A DNA stretch of 64,000 nucleotides, taken from the NCBI RefSeq assembly GCF_000467105.1, contig NZ_BATI01000010.1, positions 122,153 through 186,152 on the forward strand, written 5' to 3'. The position numbers and the translations under genes were made by a program. Each line of letters opens with the position of its first letter. The stretch's first letter is position 1. The stretch comes from Aquipseudomonas alcaligenes NBRC 14159 (lineage in GTDB: Bacteria > Pseudomonadota > Gammaproteobacteria > Pseudomonadales > Pseudomonadaceae). The notes beneath the pieces were generated by a model. That model was not told the DNA's origin. It searched no databases and worked only from the letters and a program-made list of their open reading frames with translations. Below are positions 31,130 to 48,307 of the stretch, in pieces.

Positions 31130-31588
31130 TCAGTCAAAACGGGGAATAATATTGGCCTTGTCGATCAGATCGATCGGCAGCAGGAATTCGTGGTCGTCCA
31201 CCAGCACCACCACATCCTGATCCTCCACACCGCGGAGGAGCCCCTGGAAATTGCGCCGCCCGTCGAAGGGCGAGCGCAGCTTGATCTTCACCTGCTCGCC
31301 AACGTGCTTGGCGAACTGCTCGAGGGTGAACAACGGCCGATCCATACCCGGCGACGACACCTCGAGGGTGTATTCGCTGCTGATCGGATCCTCGACATCC
31401 AGCACGGCGCTGACCTGCCGACTCACGGCCTCGCAATCGTCGACCAGAATGCCGTTGGCATGGTCGATGTACACACGCAGCAGGGAATGTCGCCCCTGGG
31501 AAATGAATTCGACGCCCCAGCATTCATAGCCGAGCGATTCCACCACCGGGGCCAACATGGCCTGCAACTGTTCCAGCTTGCTCGACAC
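31130..31588 (-). CDS. rimP: Ribosome maturation factor RimP
   Basis: RimP is needed for 30S subunit maturation. The GTG start at 31588 gives 152 residues ([12 protein letters not shown] after initiation), the exact Pseudomonas length. Conserved parts include GYECWGVEF and SSPGMDRPL. The frame is open further upstream, but that part overlaps a terminator hairpin at 31617-31639 and has no homology. It is the first protein gene of the operon after tRNA-fMet. Confidence 0.95.
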   Translation of the reverse strand: MSSKLEQLQAMLAPVVESLGYECWGVEFISQGRHSLLRVYIDHANGILVDDCEAVSRQVSAVLDVEDPISSEYTLEVSSPGMDRPLFTLEQFAKHVGEQVKIKLRSPFDGRRNFQGLLRGVEDQDVVVLVDDHEFLLPIDLIDKANIIPRFD

Positions 31589-31616
31589 CCGAAGCCCTCC
31601 GCGCATGCCGTAGAAA

Positions 31617-31639
31617 TAAAAAATGGGCGAAACGCCCAT
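31617..31639 (-). terminator. Terminator just upstream of rimP
   Basis: On the minus strand ATGGGCG and CGCCCAT close a 3-base loop and are followed by a run of T. It ends about 30 bases before the rimP start and so can limit read-through from the tRNA genes into rimP-nusA-infB. Confidence 0.8.
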
Positions 31640-31686
31640 CCATCGTGCCGACCGTGCTTAACGCCGGCGGCGGATTGTCCAGCTAG

Positions 31687-31710
31687 CAAAAAGCCCCTGA
31701 ATAAGGGGCT
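31687..31710 (-). terminator. Terminator after tRNA-fMet
   Basis: On the minus strand AGCCCCT and AGGGGCT form a 7-bp stem followed by five T, 11 bases after the CCA end of the tRNA. Confidence 0.85.
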
Positions 31711-31720
31711 TCTCTACAAC

Positions 31721-31797
<77 letters not shown>

Positions 31798-31893
31798 CCA
31801 AAGCTGGGCCAAGAGTATACGGACGTTACCCCTGAGGGTCAACCGAACTCCGGGAAACGACAAGGCCCGCGAAGTGCGGGCCCTGCCGAAATA

Positions 31894-31979
31894 TGGTACC
31901 GAGGAGGGGACTCGAACCCCTACAGCCTATGGCCACTACCACCTCAAGGTAGCGTGTCTACCAATTCCACCACCTCGGC
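31894..31979 (-). tRNA. tRNA-Leu (GAG)
   Basis: An 86-base tRNA with long variable arm and encoded CCA. The acceptor stem is GCCGAGG/CCTCGGT, the anticodon stem CTACC/GGTAG holds TTGAGGT, giving anticodon GAG. A GC-rich hairpin (31864-31882) follows it on the minus strand without a strong T tract. Confidence 0.95.
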
Positions 31980-31989
31980 AAAGAGGGTA

Positions 31990-32370
31990 TTACTTCTGCT
32001 CCGGGGCTTCCGGAACGTCAACCTGACCGGCTGCGCCCTTCTGCTCTTCGAGCACCGGAACGTCTTCGACGGCCGGTTTCTGCTGCACTTCAAGAACCGC
32101 CGGATCCGGAAGACCTGCTTGCGTCAGATTATCAGCTTTTTCTTTAGCAAAGAAGGCTAAACCCAAGCTGGTAATGAAAAAAGCTGCGGCGAGTATAGCA
32201 GTAAAGCGACTCAGAAAGGTAGCAGAACCTTGGCTGCCGAACACGGTAGCCGAGGCACCAGCACCAAAGGAAGCGCCCGCGTCGGCACCCTTGCCCTGCT
32301 GCAGCAGAACCAGACCGACAACACCGATGGCGCCCAGCAGATGTACGACGATTACGACTGTTTCCAGCAT
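31990..32370 (-). CDS. secG: Preprotein translocase subunit SecG
   Basis: SecG is the small helper of the SecYEG channel. The 126-residue protein has two membrane helices (residues 3-23 and about 53-73) linked by the conserved [22 protein letters not shown] loop segment (given in part), and a charged Pro/Glu-rich C-tail longer than in E. coli. Its ATG directly adjoins the tpiA stop with no gap. tRNA-Leu follows 10 bases downstream. Confidence 0.96.
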   Translation of the reverse strand: MLETVVIVVHLLGAIGVVGLVLLQQGKGADAGASFGAGASATVFGSQGSATFLSRFTAILAAAFFITSLGLAFFAKEKADNLTQAGLPDPAVLEVQQKPAVEDVPVLEEQKGAAGQVDVPEAPEQK

Positions 32371-33129
32371 TTATCTGTTTCCTGCGGCGCGACAGATCGC
32401 ACCAAACTCATCTGCGTTCAAGGAGGCACCACCAATGAGCCCCCCATCGATATCCTGCATGCCGAACAATTCGACAGCATTGGCGGCCTTGACACTACCG
32501 CCGTACAGAATTCTCACACCACGCGCCACTTCGGCACTCTCGGCAGCCAACTGCGCACGAATAGCAGCATGGACCTCCTGAGCCTCCTGCGGCGACGCCG
32601 TCAGCCCGGTACCAATGGCCCAGACAGGCTCGTAGGCCACTACGGCCTGCGCGAAAGCACCCACACCGAGCTCTTCGATCACACTGCCCAGCTGCGCCGC
32701 GACGACTTCGAGCGTCTTGCCTGCCTGGCGCTGCTCCAGAGTCTCACCGACGCACAGCACCGGAATCAGACCACAGGACTGCGCCGCGGCAAACTTGCGA
32801 CTGACCTGCTCATCGCGCTCACCCAGAATCAGGCGACGCTCCGAATGACCGACCAGCACCATAGTGCAACCGGCATCGGCCAACTGACTCGGCGCAATCT
32901 CGCCGGTAAGCGCACCCTGCATCGGCTCTACCGCACAGTTCTGCGCACCGACGGCAATCGCCTTGCCGTCCAGCCCCGCCAGCACCTGACTGATATACAG
33001 ACAAGGCGGCATGACTGCGACCTCGACGCCTGTCGGCAACGCCAACTGGCGCAGACCTCTGATCAGCTCTGCGACGCTGGCGCGGGTACCGTGCATTTTC
33101 CAGTTACCAGCTACCAGGGGGCGACGCAT
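32371..33129 (-). CDS. tpiA: Triose-phosphate isomerase
   Basis: TpiA interconverts dihydroxyacetone phosphate and glyceraldehyde-3-phosphate. The 252-residue barrel shows the substrate Lys in AGNWKMHG, the catalytic His in GHSERR, the catalytic Glu in [11 protein letters not shown] (the family signature) and the phosphate loops YGGSVK and GGLIGGAS. It lies between glmM and secG, as in other pseudomonads. Confidence 0.98.
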   Translation of the reverse strand: MRRPLVAGNWKMHGTRASVAELIRGLRQLALPTGVEVAVMPPCLYISQVLAGLDGKAIAVGAQNCAVEPMQGALTGEIAPSQLADAGCTMVLVGHSERRLILGERDEQVSRKFAAAQSCGLIPVLCVGETLEQRQAGKTLEVVAAQLGSVIEELGVGAFAQAVVAYEPVWAIGTGLTASPQEAQEVHAAIRAQLAAESAEVARGVRILYGGSVKAANAVELFGMQDIDGGLIGGASLNADEFGAICRAAGNR

Positions 33130-33194
33130 GCCGAACCTCGTCGTTCAAAGTGGGCGCAGATGTTACCCAAGAGCCTCTACCCTCGCAAGCCGAT

Positions 33195-34532
33195 TCAGGC
33201 ACAAACCTCGCCAACCACCTTGGCCAGCTCTTCGGCATAGGCGCGCACCTGGGCTTCGTCATCACCTTCGACCATGACGCGCACCAACGGCTCGGTACCG
33301 GACTTGCGCAACAATACGCGCCCGCGCCCCGCCATCAGGTCGGTCACGCGGGCACAGGCATCCTTGACCGCAACATGCTCGACCGGATCGACGTCACCAG
33401 AGAAACGCACATTGATCAGCACCTGCGGGCACTTGCGTACCGCCTGACGCGCCTCGGCAAGAATCTGCCCGCTGCGCTTGAGCGCCATCAGGACTTGCAA
33501 TGCAGCAATGATCGCATCACCGGTGGTGGTGTGCTGGCAGCACACCAGATGCCCGGAGTTCTCGCCACCCAACTGCCATTCGCGCTCCTGCAGCTCAGCC
33601 ATGACGTAGCGGTCGCCGACCTTGGCCCTGACGAAAGGAATCTTCAGTTCGCCCAGCGCAAGCTCCAGCCCGAGATTGCTCATCAGGGTGCCGACCACGC
33701 CGCCATGAAGCCGGTCGCGCTCCTGCAGGTCGCGGGCAATGATGTAAAGCAGCTCATCGCCATCGACCGCCGCGCCGGTGTGATCCACCATCAGCACGCG
33801 ATCACCATCGCCATCGAAGGCGATGCCGAGGTCGGCATGCTGGGCCAACACCTCGGCCTGCAGCGACTCGACATGGGTCGAACCACAGTTGTCGTTGATA
33901 TTCAGACCGTTAGGCTGCGCCGAGAGGACCGAGACTTGCGCACCCAGCTCGCGGAAGACGCTGGGCGCCACTTTGTAGGTGGCACCATGAGCACAGTCGA
34001 TGACCAGCTTGAGCCCGGCAAAACTGGTGCTGCTCGGCACGCTGCTCTTGCAGAACTCGATGTAGCGCCCGGCGGCATCGTTGATCCGCGACACCTTGCC
34101 GATCTGATCCGACTCCACCACGCTCATCGGCTGGTCGAGCAGCTCTTCGATCATCAGTTCGATCTCGTCCGGCAGCTTGGTGCCCTTGCCGGAGAAGAAC
34201 TTGAAACCGTTGTCGTGGTGCGGATTGTGCGAGGCGCTGATGACGATACCGGCATCGGCCTGGAACGTACGGGTCAGGTAGGCGATGGCCGGCGTCGGCA
34301 TCGGCCCCAGCAGCATCACGTCGGCCCCGGCCGCCACCAGACCGGCCTCCAGGGCCGACTCGAACATGTAGCCGGAGATGCGGGTGTCCTTGCCGATCAG
34401 GATGCGGCACTTGCCCTGACGACGAAAGGCCATACCGGCCGCCCAACCCAGCTTGAGGATGAACTCGGGAGTGATGGGAAACTGGCCAACAGGCCCGCGG
34501 ATACCGTCGGTACCGAAGTATTTTCTGCTCAT
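33195..34532 (-). CDS. glmM: Phosphoglucosamine mutase GlmM
   Basis: GlmM turns glucosamine-6-phosphate into the 1-phosphate for peptidoglycan and lipopolysaccharide. The 445 residues start [13 protein letters not shown]. The phosphoserine loop is [12 protein letters not shown], the metal-binding site DGDGDR and the substrate loop in [14 protein letters not shown] upstream supports ATG 34532. It follows folP by 15 bases, the folP-glmM arrangement common in proteobacteria. Confidence 0.97.
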   Translation of the reverse strand: MSRKYFGTDGIRGPVGQFPITPEFILKLGWAAGMAFRRQGKCRILIGKDTRISGYMFESALEAGLVAAGADVMLLGPMPTPAIAYLTRTFQADAGIVISASHNPHHDNGFKFFSGKGTKLPDEIELMIEELLDQPMSVVESDQIGKVSRINDAAGRYIEFCKSSVPSSTSFAGLKLVIDCAHGATYKVAPSVFRELGAQVSVLSAQPNGLNINDNCGSTHVESLQAEVLAQHADLGIAFDGDGDRVLMVDHTGAAVDGDELLYIIARDLQERDRLHGGVVGTLMSNLGLELALGELKIPFVRAKVGDRYVMAELQEREWQLGGENSGHLVCCQHTTTGDAIIAALQVLMALKRSGQILAEARQAVRKCPQVLINVRFSGDVDPVEHVAVKDACARVTDLMAGRGRVLLRKSGTEPLVRVMVEGDDEAQVRAYAEELAKVVGEVCA

Positions 34533-34547
34533 AGTCACTCCAACTTC

Positions 34548-35399
34548 TTATTCTGCGGCCTGCACGGCGGCGACCATGCGCACCGCATCAACAGTCTCGG
34601 CTACGTCATGGACGCGCAGGATGCAGGCGCCCTTGGCCACCGCCAGGGCCGCCAGCGCCAGCCCCCCAGGGAGACGCTCATGCACCTCTCGCCCCAAAGC
34701 CTGCCCGATCATGCTCTTGCGCGACACGCCCACCAACAGCGGCCGCCCCAGCACATGCAGTGCGTCAAGGTGTTTGAACAGACTCAGATTGTGCGCCAGG
34801 GTCTTGGCGAACCCGAATCCCGGGTCGAGCACGACTCGCTCAGCGGGGATACCCACCTCGGCACAGGCCGCCATGCGCTGTACAAGGAAGTCGCAAACCT
34901 CGGCCACCACATTCTGATAGTGAGGATTCTGCTGCATATTGCCCGGCTCGCCCAGCATGTGCATCAGACACACCGGCAGACCGGTATCGGCCGCAGCCTC
35001 CAGGGCACCATCACGGCGCAGCGCGCGCACATCGTTGATCAACCCCGCACCGAGGCGAGCGCCCTCACGCATGACAGCAGGCGTCGAGGTATCAAGAGAA
35101 ATGATCACGTCCAGCTCGGCGGCAATCGCCTCAACCACGGAAGCGACCCGCTCAAGTTCCTCCACGGGAGAAACCGGCCGGGCACCAGGACGAGTGGATT
35201 CGCCGCCCACGTCGATCAGGGTTGCGCCAGCCGCCACCATCTCGGCCGCATGGCGCAGCGCCGCATCACGGGCAGCGAAACGACCGCCATCGGAAAACGA
35301 GTCGGGCGTGACATTGAGAATGCCCATCACCTGAGGCTGGGCCAGATCGAGCACCCGGCTGCCACAGGGCAGCCGGGGCGAGTACTGCGGAACAATCAT
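34548..35399 (-). CDS. folP: Dihydropteroate synthase FolP
   Basis: FolP condenses para-aminobenzoate with the pterin pyrophosphate made by FolK and is the sulfonamide target. It has 283 residues. Signatures seen are MGILNVTPDSFSDGGRF near residue 25, GGESTRPGA, and the C-terminal LVGVSRKSMIG. It is 9 bases from the ftsH stop and in the same operon. Confidence 0.97.
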   Translation of the reverse strand: MIVPQYSPRLPCGSRVLDLAQPQVMGILNVTPDSFSDGGRFAARDAALRHAAEMVAAGATLIDVGGESTRPGARPVSPVEELERVASVVEAIAAELDVIISLDTSTPAVMREGARLGAGLINDVRALRRDGALEAAADTGLPVCLMHMLGEPGNMQQNPHYQNVVAEVCDFLVQRMAACAEVGIPAERVVLDPGFGFAKTLAHNLSLFKHLDALHVLGRPLLVGVSRKSMIGQALGREVHERLPGGLALAALAVAKGACILRVHDVAETVDAVRMVAAVQAAE

Positions 35400-35408
35400 T
35401 CGCCGGCC

Positions 35409-37313
<1,905 letters not shown>

Positions 37314-37714
37314 GTCGTTCAATTCGCTACCCTCGGAAACGAGCCCCGTCCTGAAACACGTTTCACATGACGGCTGGTGGAGTACCAGCCTAACTTACTA
37401 CACAACCCCCGCCACAGGCAGGAGCCGTCTGTAACCCTTTATGAGACCTCGACCGGAGCTCACAGTGCCAATACCAGTCTAGATGCAGAGCATGGAGGGC
37501 GTTTCCACCCTTAATGGGGGCCATATCGGCAATCACAAGGCCTATCCGGACAACGCAGGCTAATCTGAAGCTTCCCGCACGAATAGAAACGGGCGCGACC
37601 GTGCCGGCTCGGGTAGACTACGCGACTTTTCGACCGGCGCGCCGGACACGAGATGGGTAGACCGGAGTCGGTCCCATCGCACGGAGCCGCCTCCCATTGC
37701 AACAGGGTCAGATT
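37314..37714. other. 401-base divergent spacer without a gene; rlmE absent
   Basis: The space between ftsH and yhbY holds no open frame with recognisable homology on either strand. A small hairpin (GGCTGGT 37372-37378 with ACCAGCC 37384-37390) and a -10-like TAGACT at 37614-37619 are visible. The approximately 620-base rlmE (ftsJ) gene that stands here in P. aeruginosa is not present, not even as an obvious fragment. Confidence 0.75.
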
Positions 37715-38026
37715 ATGGCGCTTACCAACGAACAGAAGAAACACTTCAAATCTATCGGCCACCACCTGAAACCGGTATTGATCGTGGCCGAGAACGGCCT
37801 GACCGAGGGCGTACTGGCCGAGCTGGAGCGCGCGCTCAACGATCATGAGCTGATCAAGGTGCAGTTTCGCCTCACCGAGCGTGACGACCGCCGCGCCCTG
37901 ATCGACGAACTGGCCAGCGTTGGCCGCTGCGAGCTGGTCCAGGTGATCGGCAAGATGGCACTGATCTATCGCAAGAACCCCAAGCCGAACAAGAACCTGT
38001 CCAACATCCATCGCTACCAGGCCTGA
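37715..38026 (+). CDS. yhbY: YhbY-family CRM-domain RNA-binding protein
   Basis: A 103-residue single CRM domain protein associated with pre-50S particles. It begins MALTNEQKKHFKSIGHHLKP and has the domain core VAENGLTEGVLAELERALNDHEL... ending in a basic tail (KNPKPNKNL). ATG 37715 is chosen over an upstream in-frame TTG on homology. It converges on the DUF4149 gene with a 22-base gap. Confidence 0.92.
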   Translation: MALTNEQKKHFKSIGHHLKPVLIVAENGLTEGVLAELERALNDHELIKVQFRLTERDDRRALIDELASVGRCELVQVIGKMALIYRKNPKPNKNLSNIHRYQA

Positions 38027-38048
38027 AGGCTCGCCTAGCGACCGCGCC

Positions 38049-38483
38049 TCACTCGCTCCGCTGCCCCGGCAGCGGCTGCAACACCAGCACCAGACCGCAC
38101 AGCGCCAGCACCAGGTAGTTGAACAGCAACCAGCGTGCGGCATCCGGCTGCCAGTAGCGCACGGCGAAGAACGCCAGCGCCATGGCCAGCACGATCAGCA
38201 GCAACTGGCCGCGCAACTCGCGCCACAGACTGGACAGCCCGTGCGCCTGCACCAGCACCATTCCCTGCACCAGCACGCAGAATGCAGCAAAACCGATGAG
38301 CAAGGGACTCAGCGCCGCGTCGACCTCCTCGATCAGCAGCGGCGCCAGGCCCATCTTTTCCAGCGCCGGCAGCATCACGAAGTGCAGCAGCCAGAGGCCG
38401 CCAACCCAGAAGGTCTGGGCCAGCTGCCAGCTGATGGCGCCCGCGCGCAGCGGTTGGCGCTTAAATATGACGGACTTCGACAA
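38049..38483 (-). CDS. DUF4149 membrane protein
   Basis: A protein of about 144 residues with four hydrophobic helices, recognisable by the family start [30 protein letters not shown] (in part) and a short tail QPLPGQRSE. The same gene stands next to greA in other pseudomonads. There is no ATG before the homologous region; a TTG at 38483, 23 bases inside greA, is the best start (an internal GTG/ATG would lose the first helix). Function unknown. Confidence 0.78.
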   Translation of the reverse strand: MSKSVIFKRQPLRAGAISWQLAQTFWVGGLWLLHFVMLPALEKMGLAPLLIEEVDAALSPLLIGFAAFCVLVQGMVLVQAHGLSSLWRELRGQLLLIVLAMALAFFAVRYWQPDAARWLLFNYLVLALCGLVLVLQPLPGQRSE

Positions 38484-38933
38484 TCTCGTACTCGACCAGG
38501 CCGCTGGGGGTCTTAACCGCCACCACGTCACCCTCCTCCTTGCCAACCAGGGCACGGGCGATGGGTGAGCTGACCGACAGCTTGCCGATCTTGATGTCGG
38601 CCTCGTCCTCGCCAACGATCTGGTAGGTCACGGTCTCGTCGGTTTCGCAGTTGGCGATATCAACGGTGGTGCCGAAGATCACCTTGCCGCTGTGCGGGAT
38701 GGTGGTGACGTCGATCACCACCGCATGCTGCAAGCGCCCCTCGATATCACGGATGCGCGCCTCGACCATGCCCTGCTCCTCACGAGCGGCGTGATACTCG
38801 GCATTCTCCTTGAGGTCACCCAGCTCACGAGCCTCGGCAATCGCCTGGCTGAGCGCGGGGCGGCGCACCTTGGTCAGGTGCGCGAGTTCCTCTTCCAGGG
38901 CGCGAGCGCCCTGGACGGTCATGGGGTACTTGT

Positions 38934-38937
<4 letters not shown>
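38461..38937 (-). CDS. greA: Transcription elongation factor GreA
   Basis: GreA rescues backtracked RNA polymerase by stimulating transcript cleavage. The 158 residues have the N-terminal coiled coil with the acidic tip [15 protein letters not shown] and the FKBP-like C-terminal domain ([16 protein letters not shown]). Its ATG overlaps the carB stop by four bases, so it is coupled to carB in one operon. Confidence 0.97.
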
Positions 38938-42155
<3,218 letters not shown>

Positions 42156-42191
42156 GTTTCTTACTCGAATCCTTGGGTCAGTCGGCGGGGC

Positions 42192-43328
42192 TTAGCGGCG
42201 CTTGGCCATGGCTTCGATGAAGCGATCGAACAGCGGGGCCACGTCGTGCGGGCCCGGGCTCGCTTCCGGGTGCCCCTGGAAGCTGAATGCCGCCTTGTCG
42301 GTGCGTTCGATACCCTGCAGGGTGCCGTCGAACAGCGACTTGTGAGTGGCGCGCAGGTTGCCCGGCAGGCTGGCTTCGTCCACGGCGAAGCCGTGGTTCT
42401 GGCTGGTGATCATCACCACGCCGGAATCCAGGTCCTGCACCGGGTGGTTGGCGCCGTGGTGGCCGTGGCCCATCTTCAGGGTCTTGGCACCGGAGGCCAG
42501 AGCCAGCAGCTGGTGGCCGAGGCAGATGCCGAACACCGGGATCTCGGTCTGCAGCACTTCCTTGATCGCAGCGATGGCGTAGTCGCACGGCTCGGGGTCG
42601 CCGGGGCCGTTGGAGAGGAACACGCCGTCCGGGTTCAGCGCCAGCACGTCCTTGGCCGGAGTCAGCGCCGGCACCACGGTCAGGCGGCAGCCGCGCTCGA
42701 CCAGCATGCGCAGGATGTTGACCTTGACCCCGTAGTCATAGGCAACCACGTGGTAGGGCAGCTCGCTGGCGGCGATTTCCGGGTGGCTGTCGGTTTTCAG
42801 ATTCCACACACTGGAGCGCCATTCGTAGCGCTCGGTGCAGCTGACCACCTTGGCCAGGTCCATGCCCTTCAGGCCGGGGAAGCTGCGCGCCAGTTCCAGC
42901 GCTTTCTCTTCGGTAGCGTCGTCGCCAGCCAGGATGCAGCCGTTCTGCGAACCCTTCTCGCGCAGGATGCGGGTCAGGCGACGGGTATCGATGCCGGCAA
43001 TGGCGACAGTACCGTTTTCCTTCAGGTACTGATCCAGCGGCTGCTTGTCGCGCCAGTTGCTGGAGATCAGCGGCAGGTCGCGAATGATCAGGCCGGCGGC
43101 CCACACGCGGTTGGATTCGGCGTCTTCCGGCGTGGTGCCGGTGTTGCCGATATGCGGGTAGGTCAGGGTGACGATCTGCTGGGCATAGGAAGGATCGGTG
43201 AGGATTTCCTGATAGCCGGTCATGGCAGTGTTGAACACCACCTCACCAATGGTATGGCCATCGGCACCAATGGCTTCGCCGCGGAAAATGCTGCCGTCAG
43301 CGAGTGCGAGTATGGCTGGCTTAGTCAA
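42192..43328 (-). CDS. carA: Carbamoyl-phosphate synthase small subunit
   Basis: CarA is the glutamine amidotransferase that feeds ammonia to CarB. It has 378 residues: an N-terminal CPSase domain ([18 protein letters not shown]) and a class I GATase domain with the nucleophile Cys near residue 268 in GICLGHQ and the His/Glu pair in [14 protein letters not shown] terminator-like hairpin lies between dapB and carA, suggesting a control point. Confidence 0.98.
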   Translation of the reverse strand: MTKPAILALADGSIFRGEAIGADGHTIGEVVFNTAMTGYQEILTDPSYAQQIVTLTYPHIGNTGTTPEDAESNRVWAAGLIIRDLPLISSNWRDKQPLDQYLKENGTVAIAGIDTRRLTRILREKGSQNGCILAGDDATEEKALELARSFPGLKGMDLAKVVSCTERYEWRSSVWNLKTDSHPEIAASELPYHVVAYDYGVKVNILRMLVERGCRLTVVPALTPAKDVLALNPDGVFLSNGPGDPEPCDYAIAAIKEVLQTEIPVFGICLGHQLLALASGAKTLKMGHGHHGANHPVQDLDSGVVMITSQNHGFAVDEASLPGNLRATHKSLFDGTLQGIERTDKAAFSFQGHPEASPGPHDVAPLFDRFIEAMAKRR

Positions 43329-43371
43329 GAAGACCTCCCTTAGATCTGCTGCTTGTTCAAACGCAGGTTGT

Positions 43372-43408
43372 AAAAAAGCGGGATGACGTATTGACCGTCA
43401 CCCCGCTT
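43372..43408 (-). terminator. Terminator or attenuator between dapB and carA
   Basis: On the minus strand AAGCGGGGTGACG and CGTCATCCCGCTT form a long stem with one mismatch around a 7-8 base loop, followed by six T. It lies 44 bases before carA. It could end dapB transcripts or act in the carA leader. Confidence 0.8.
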
Positions 43409-43513
43409 CTTTATCTGATTCATTCTGCGTTACTTTTAGTGGACACACTAAAGCGGGCAGCTTACAGGAAAAGCCCTTTTCGGTCCAGCAATTGCATGGA
43501 CCAAAAAGGTATT

Positions 43514-45455
<1,942 letters not shown>

Positions 45456-45568
45456 AAATCCTCAACACCTCTGATTCACAGGCTCCAGACACGCCAACGC
45501 GGGAGCAAGCCCCCGCGCGGAGAATCGCCGACCGCAGCGCGGCCGGCTGGCACCCTAGTAAGCGGGGC

Positions 45569-47485
<1,917 letters not shown>

Positions 47486-47570
47486 GTTCATTGTCTCCGA
47501 AACTGTGTCTTTAACCTTGAGTACGGCGTGCCAGGTTGCCCGCCGTCAGCTAATGAATCGCTTGCCTTGT

Positions 47571-47598
47571 AGATGGGGTCGCCGCGAACTATTTCAAG
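47571..47598 (-). promoter_or_regulatory. Sigma-32 promoter of dnaK
   Basis: On the minus strand CTTGAAA (47598-47592), 13 bases, then CCCCATCT (47578-47571): a perfect heat-shock consensus. The -35 box overlaps the grpE stop codon. The distance to the dnaK start is about 85 bases. Confidence 0.9.
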
Positions 47599-48160
47599 CC
47601 TGCTCGTCGATCGACGGCGGCGGGGTCAGCGGCGCCTTGCTCACCACCACCATGGCCGGACGCAGCAGGCGGCCATTGAGCAGGTAACCCTTCTGGAACA
47701 CCTTGAGGACGGTGTTCGGCTCGGCGTGGATGCTCTCTTCCATCGCCATGGCCTGGTGATGCTCCGGATTGAACGGCGCGCCGTGCGGATCGACCGCCTC
47801 CAGCTGGTAACGCTTGAGGGTGTCGAGGAACAGCTTGAGGGTCAGCTCCATGCCTTCGCGGATGGCCTTGCTCGCCTCATCGACGGCGCTGGTCAGTTCC
47901 AGGCCGCGCTCCAGGCTGTCGACCACCGGCAGCAGGTCGTTGGCAAACTTCTCCAGGGCGAACTTGTGCGCCTTCTCCACGTCCTGCTCGGCGCGGCGGC
48001 GCACGTTCTGCAGGTCCGCAGCCATGCGCAGGGACTGATCCTGGGCAGCGGCCAGCTGCTCTTCGAGGCTCTGCACGCGCGCAGCCAGCTCGTCGCCGGC
48101 GAGCGCTTCGTTCGCCTGCTGCTCTTGCGGGTTGGTGTCCAGGGTCTGTTCGTCTGCCAT
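47594..48160 (-). CDS. grpE: Nucleotide exchange factor GrpE
   Basis: GrpE releases ADP from DnaK. The 188-residue protein has a long N-terminal coiled coil (roughly residues 25-60), then the conserved region [22 protein letters not shown] and the beta domain ([18 protein letters not shown]). AGGAGG precedes the ATG. It heads the heat-shock cluster grpE-dnaK-dnaJ under a sigma-32 promoter. Confidence 0.97.
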   Translation of the reverse strand: MADEQTLDTNPQEQQANEALAGDELAARVQSLEEQLAAAQDQSLRMAADLQNVRRRAEQDVEKAHKFALEKFANDLLPVVDSLERGLELTSAVDEASKAIREGMELTLKLFLDTLKRYQLEAVDPHGAPFNPEHHQAMAMEESIHAEPNTVLKVFQKGYLLNGRLLRPAMVVVSKAPLTPPPSIDEQA

Positions 48161-48213
48161 TGGGTCCTCCTGATTAAACGTCGGCGGGTCATGGCCCGCG
48201 CTTCTTGCCGCCT

Positions 48214-48241
48214 ATATGGGGGCCGCGCACAGGGTTTCAAG
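48214..48241 (-). promoter_or_regulatory. Sigma-32 promoter of grpE
   Basis: On the minus strand CTTGAAA (48241-48235), a 13-base spacer, then CCCCATAT (48221-48214), matching the heat-shock consensus. Transcription would start near 48206, about 45 bases before the grpE start. It lies back to back with the recN promoter. Confidence 0.92.
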
Positions 48242-48246
48242 GGTTA

Positions 48247-48283
48247 TTGCCCAGACAAAACAAAACACTGTATAAATACCCAG
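48247..48283 (+). promoter_or_regulatory. recN promoter with LexA box
   Basis: CTGTATAAATACCCAG (48268-48283) fits CTG-N10-CAG. It covers a -10 hexamer TATAAA (48271-48276); TTGCCC at 48247-48252 is a suitable -35 with an 18-base spacer. Binding of LexA would block the promoter. Confidence 0.85.
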
Positions 48284-48307
48284 CACAAACTTTTGGGAGC
48301 GCTCTCC

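Noticed and set aside
31589..31639. Longer rimP start upstream of GTG 31588
   Set aside because: The extension crosses a terminator hairpin and has no homology; the GTG gives the exact family length.
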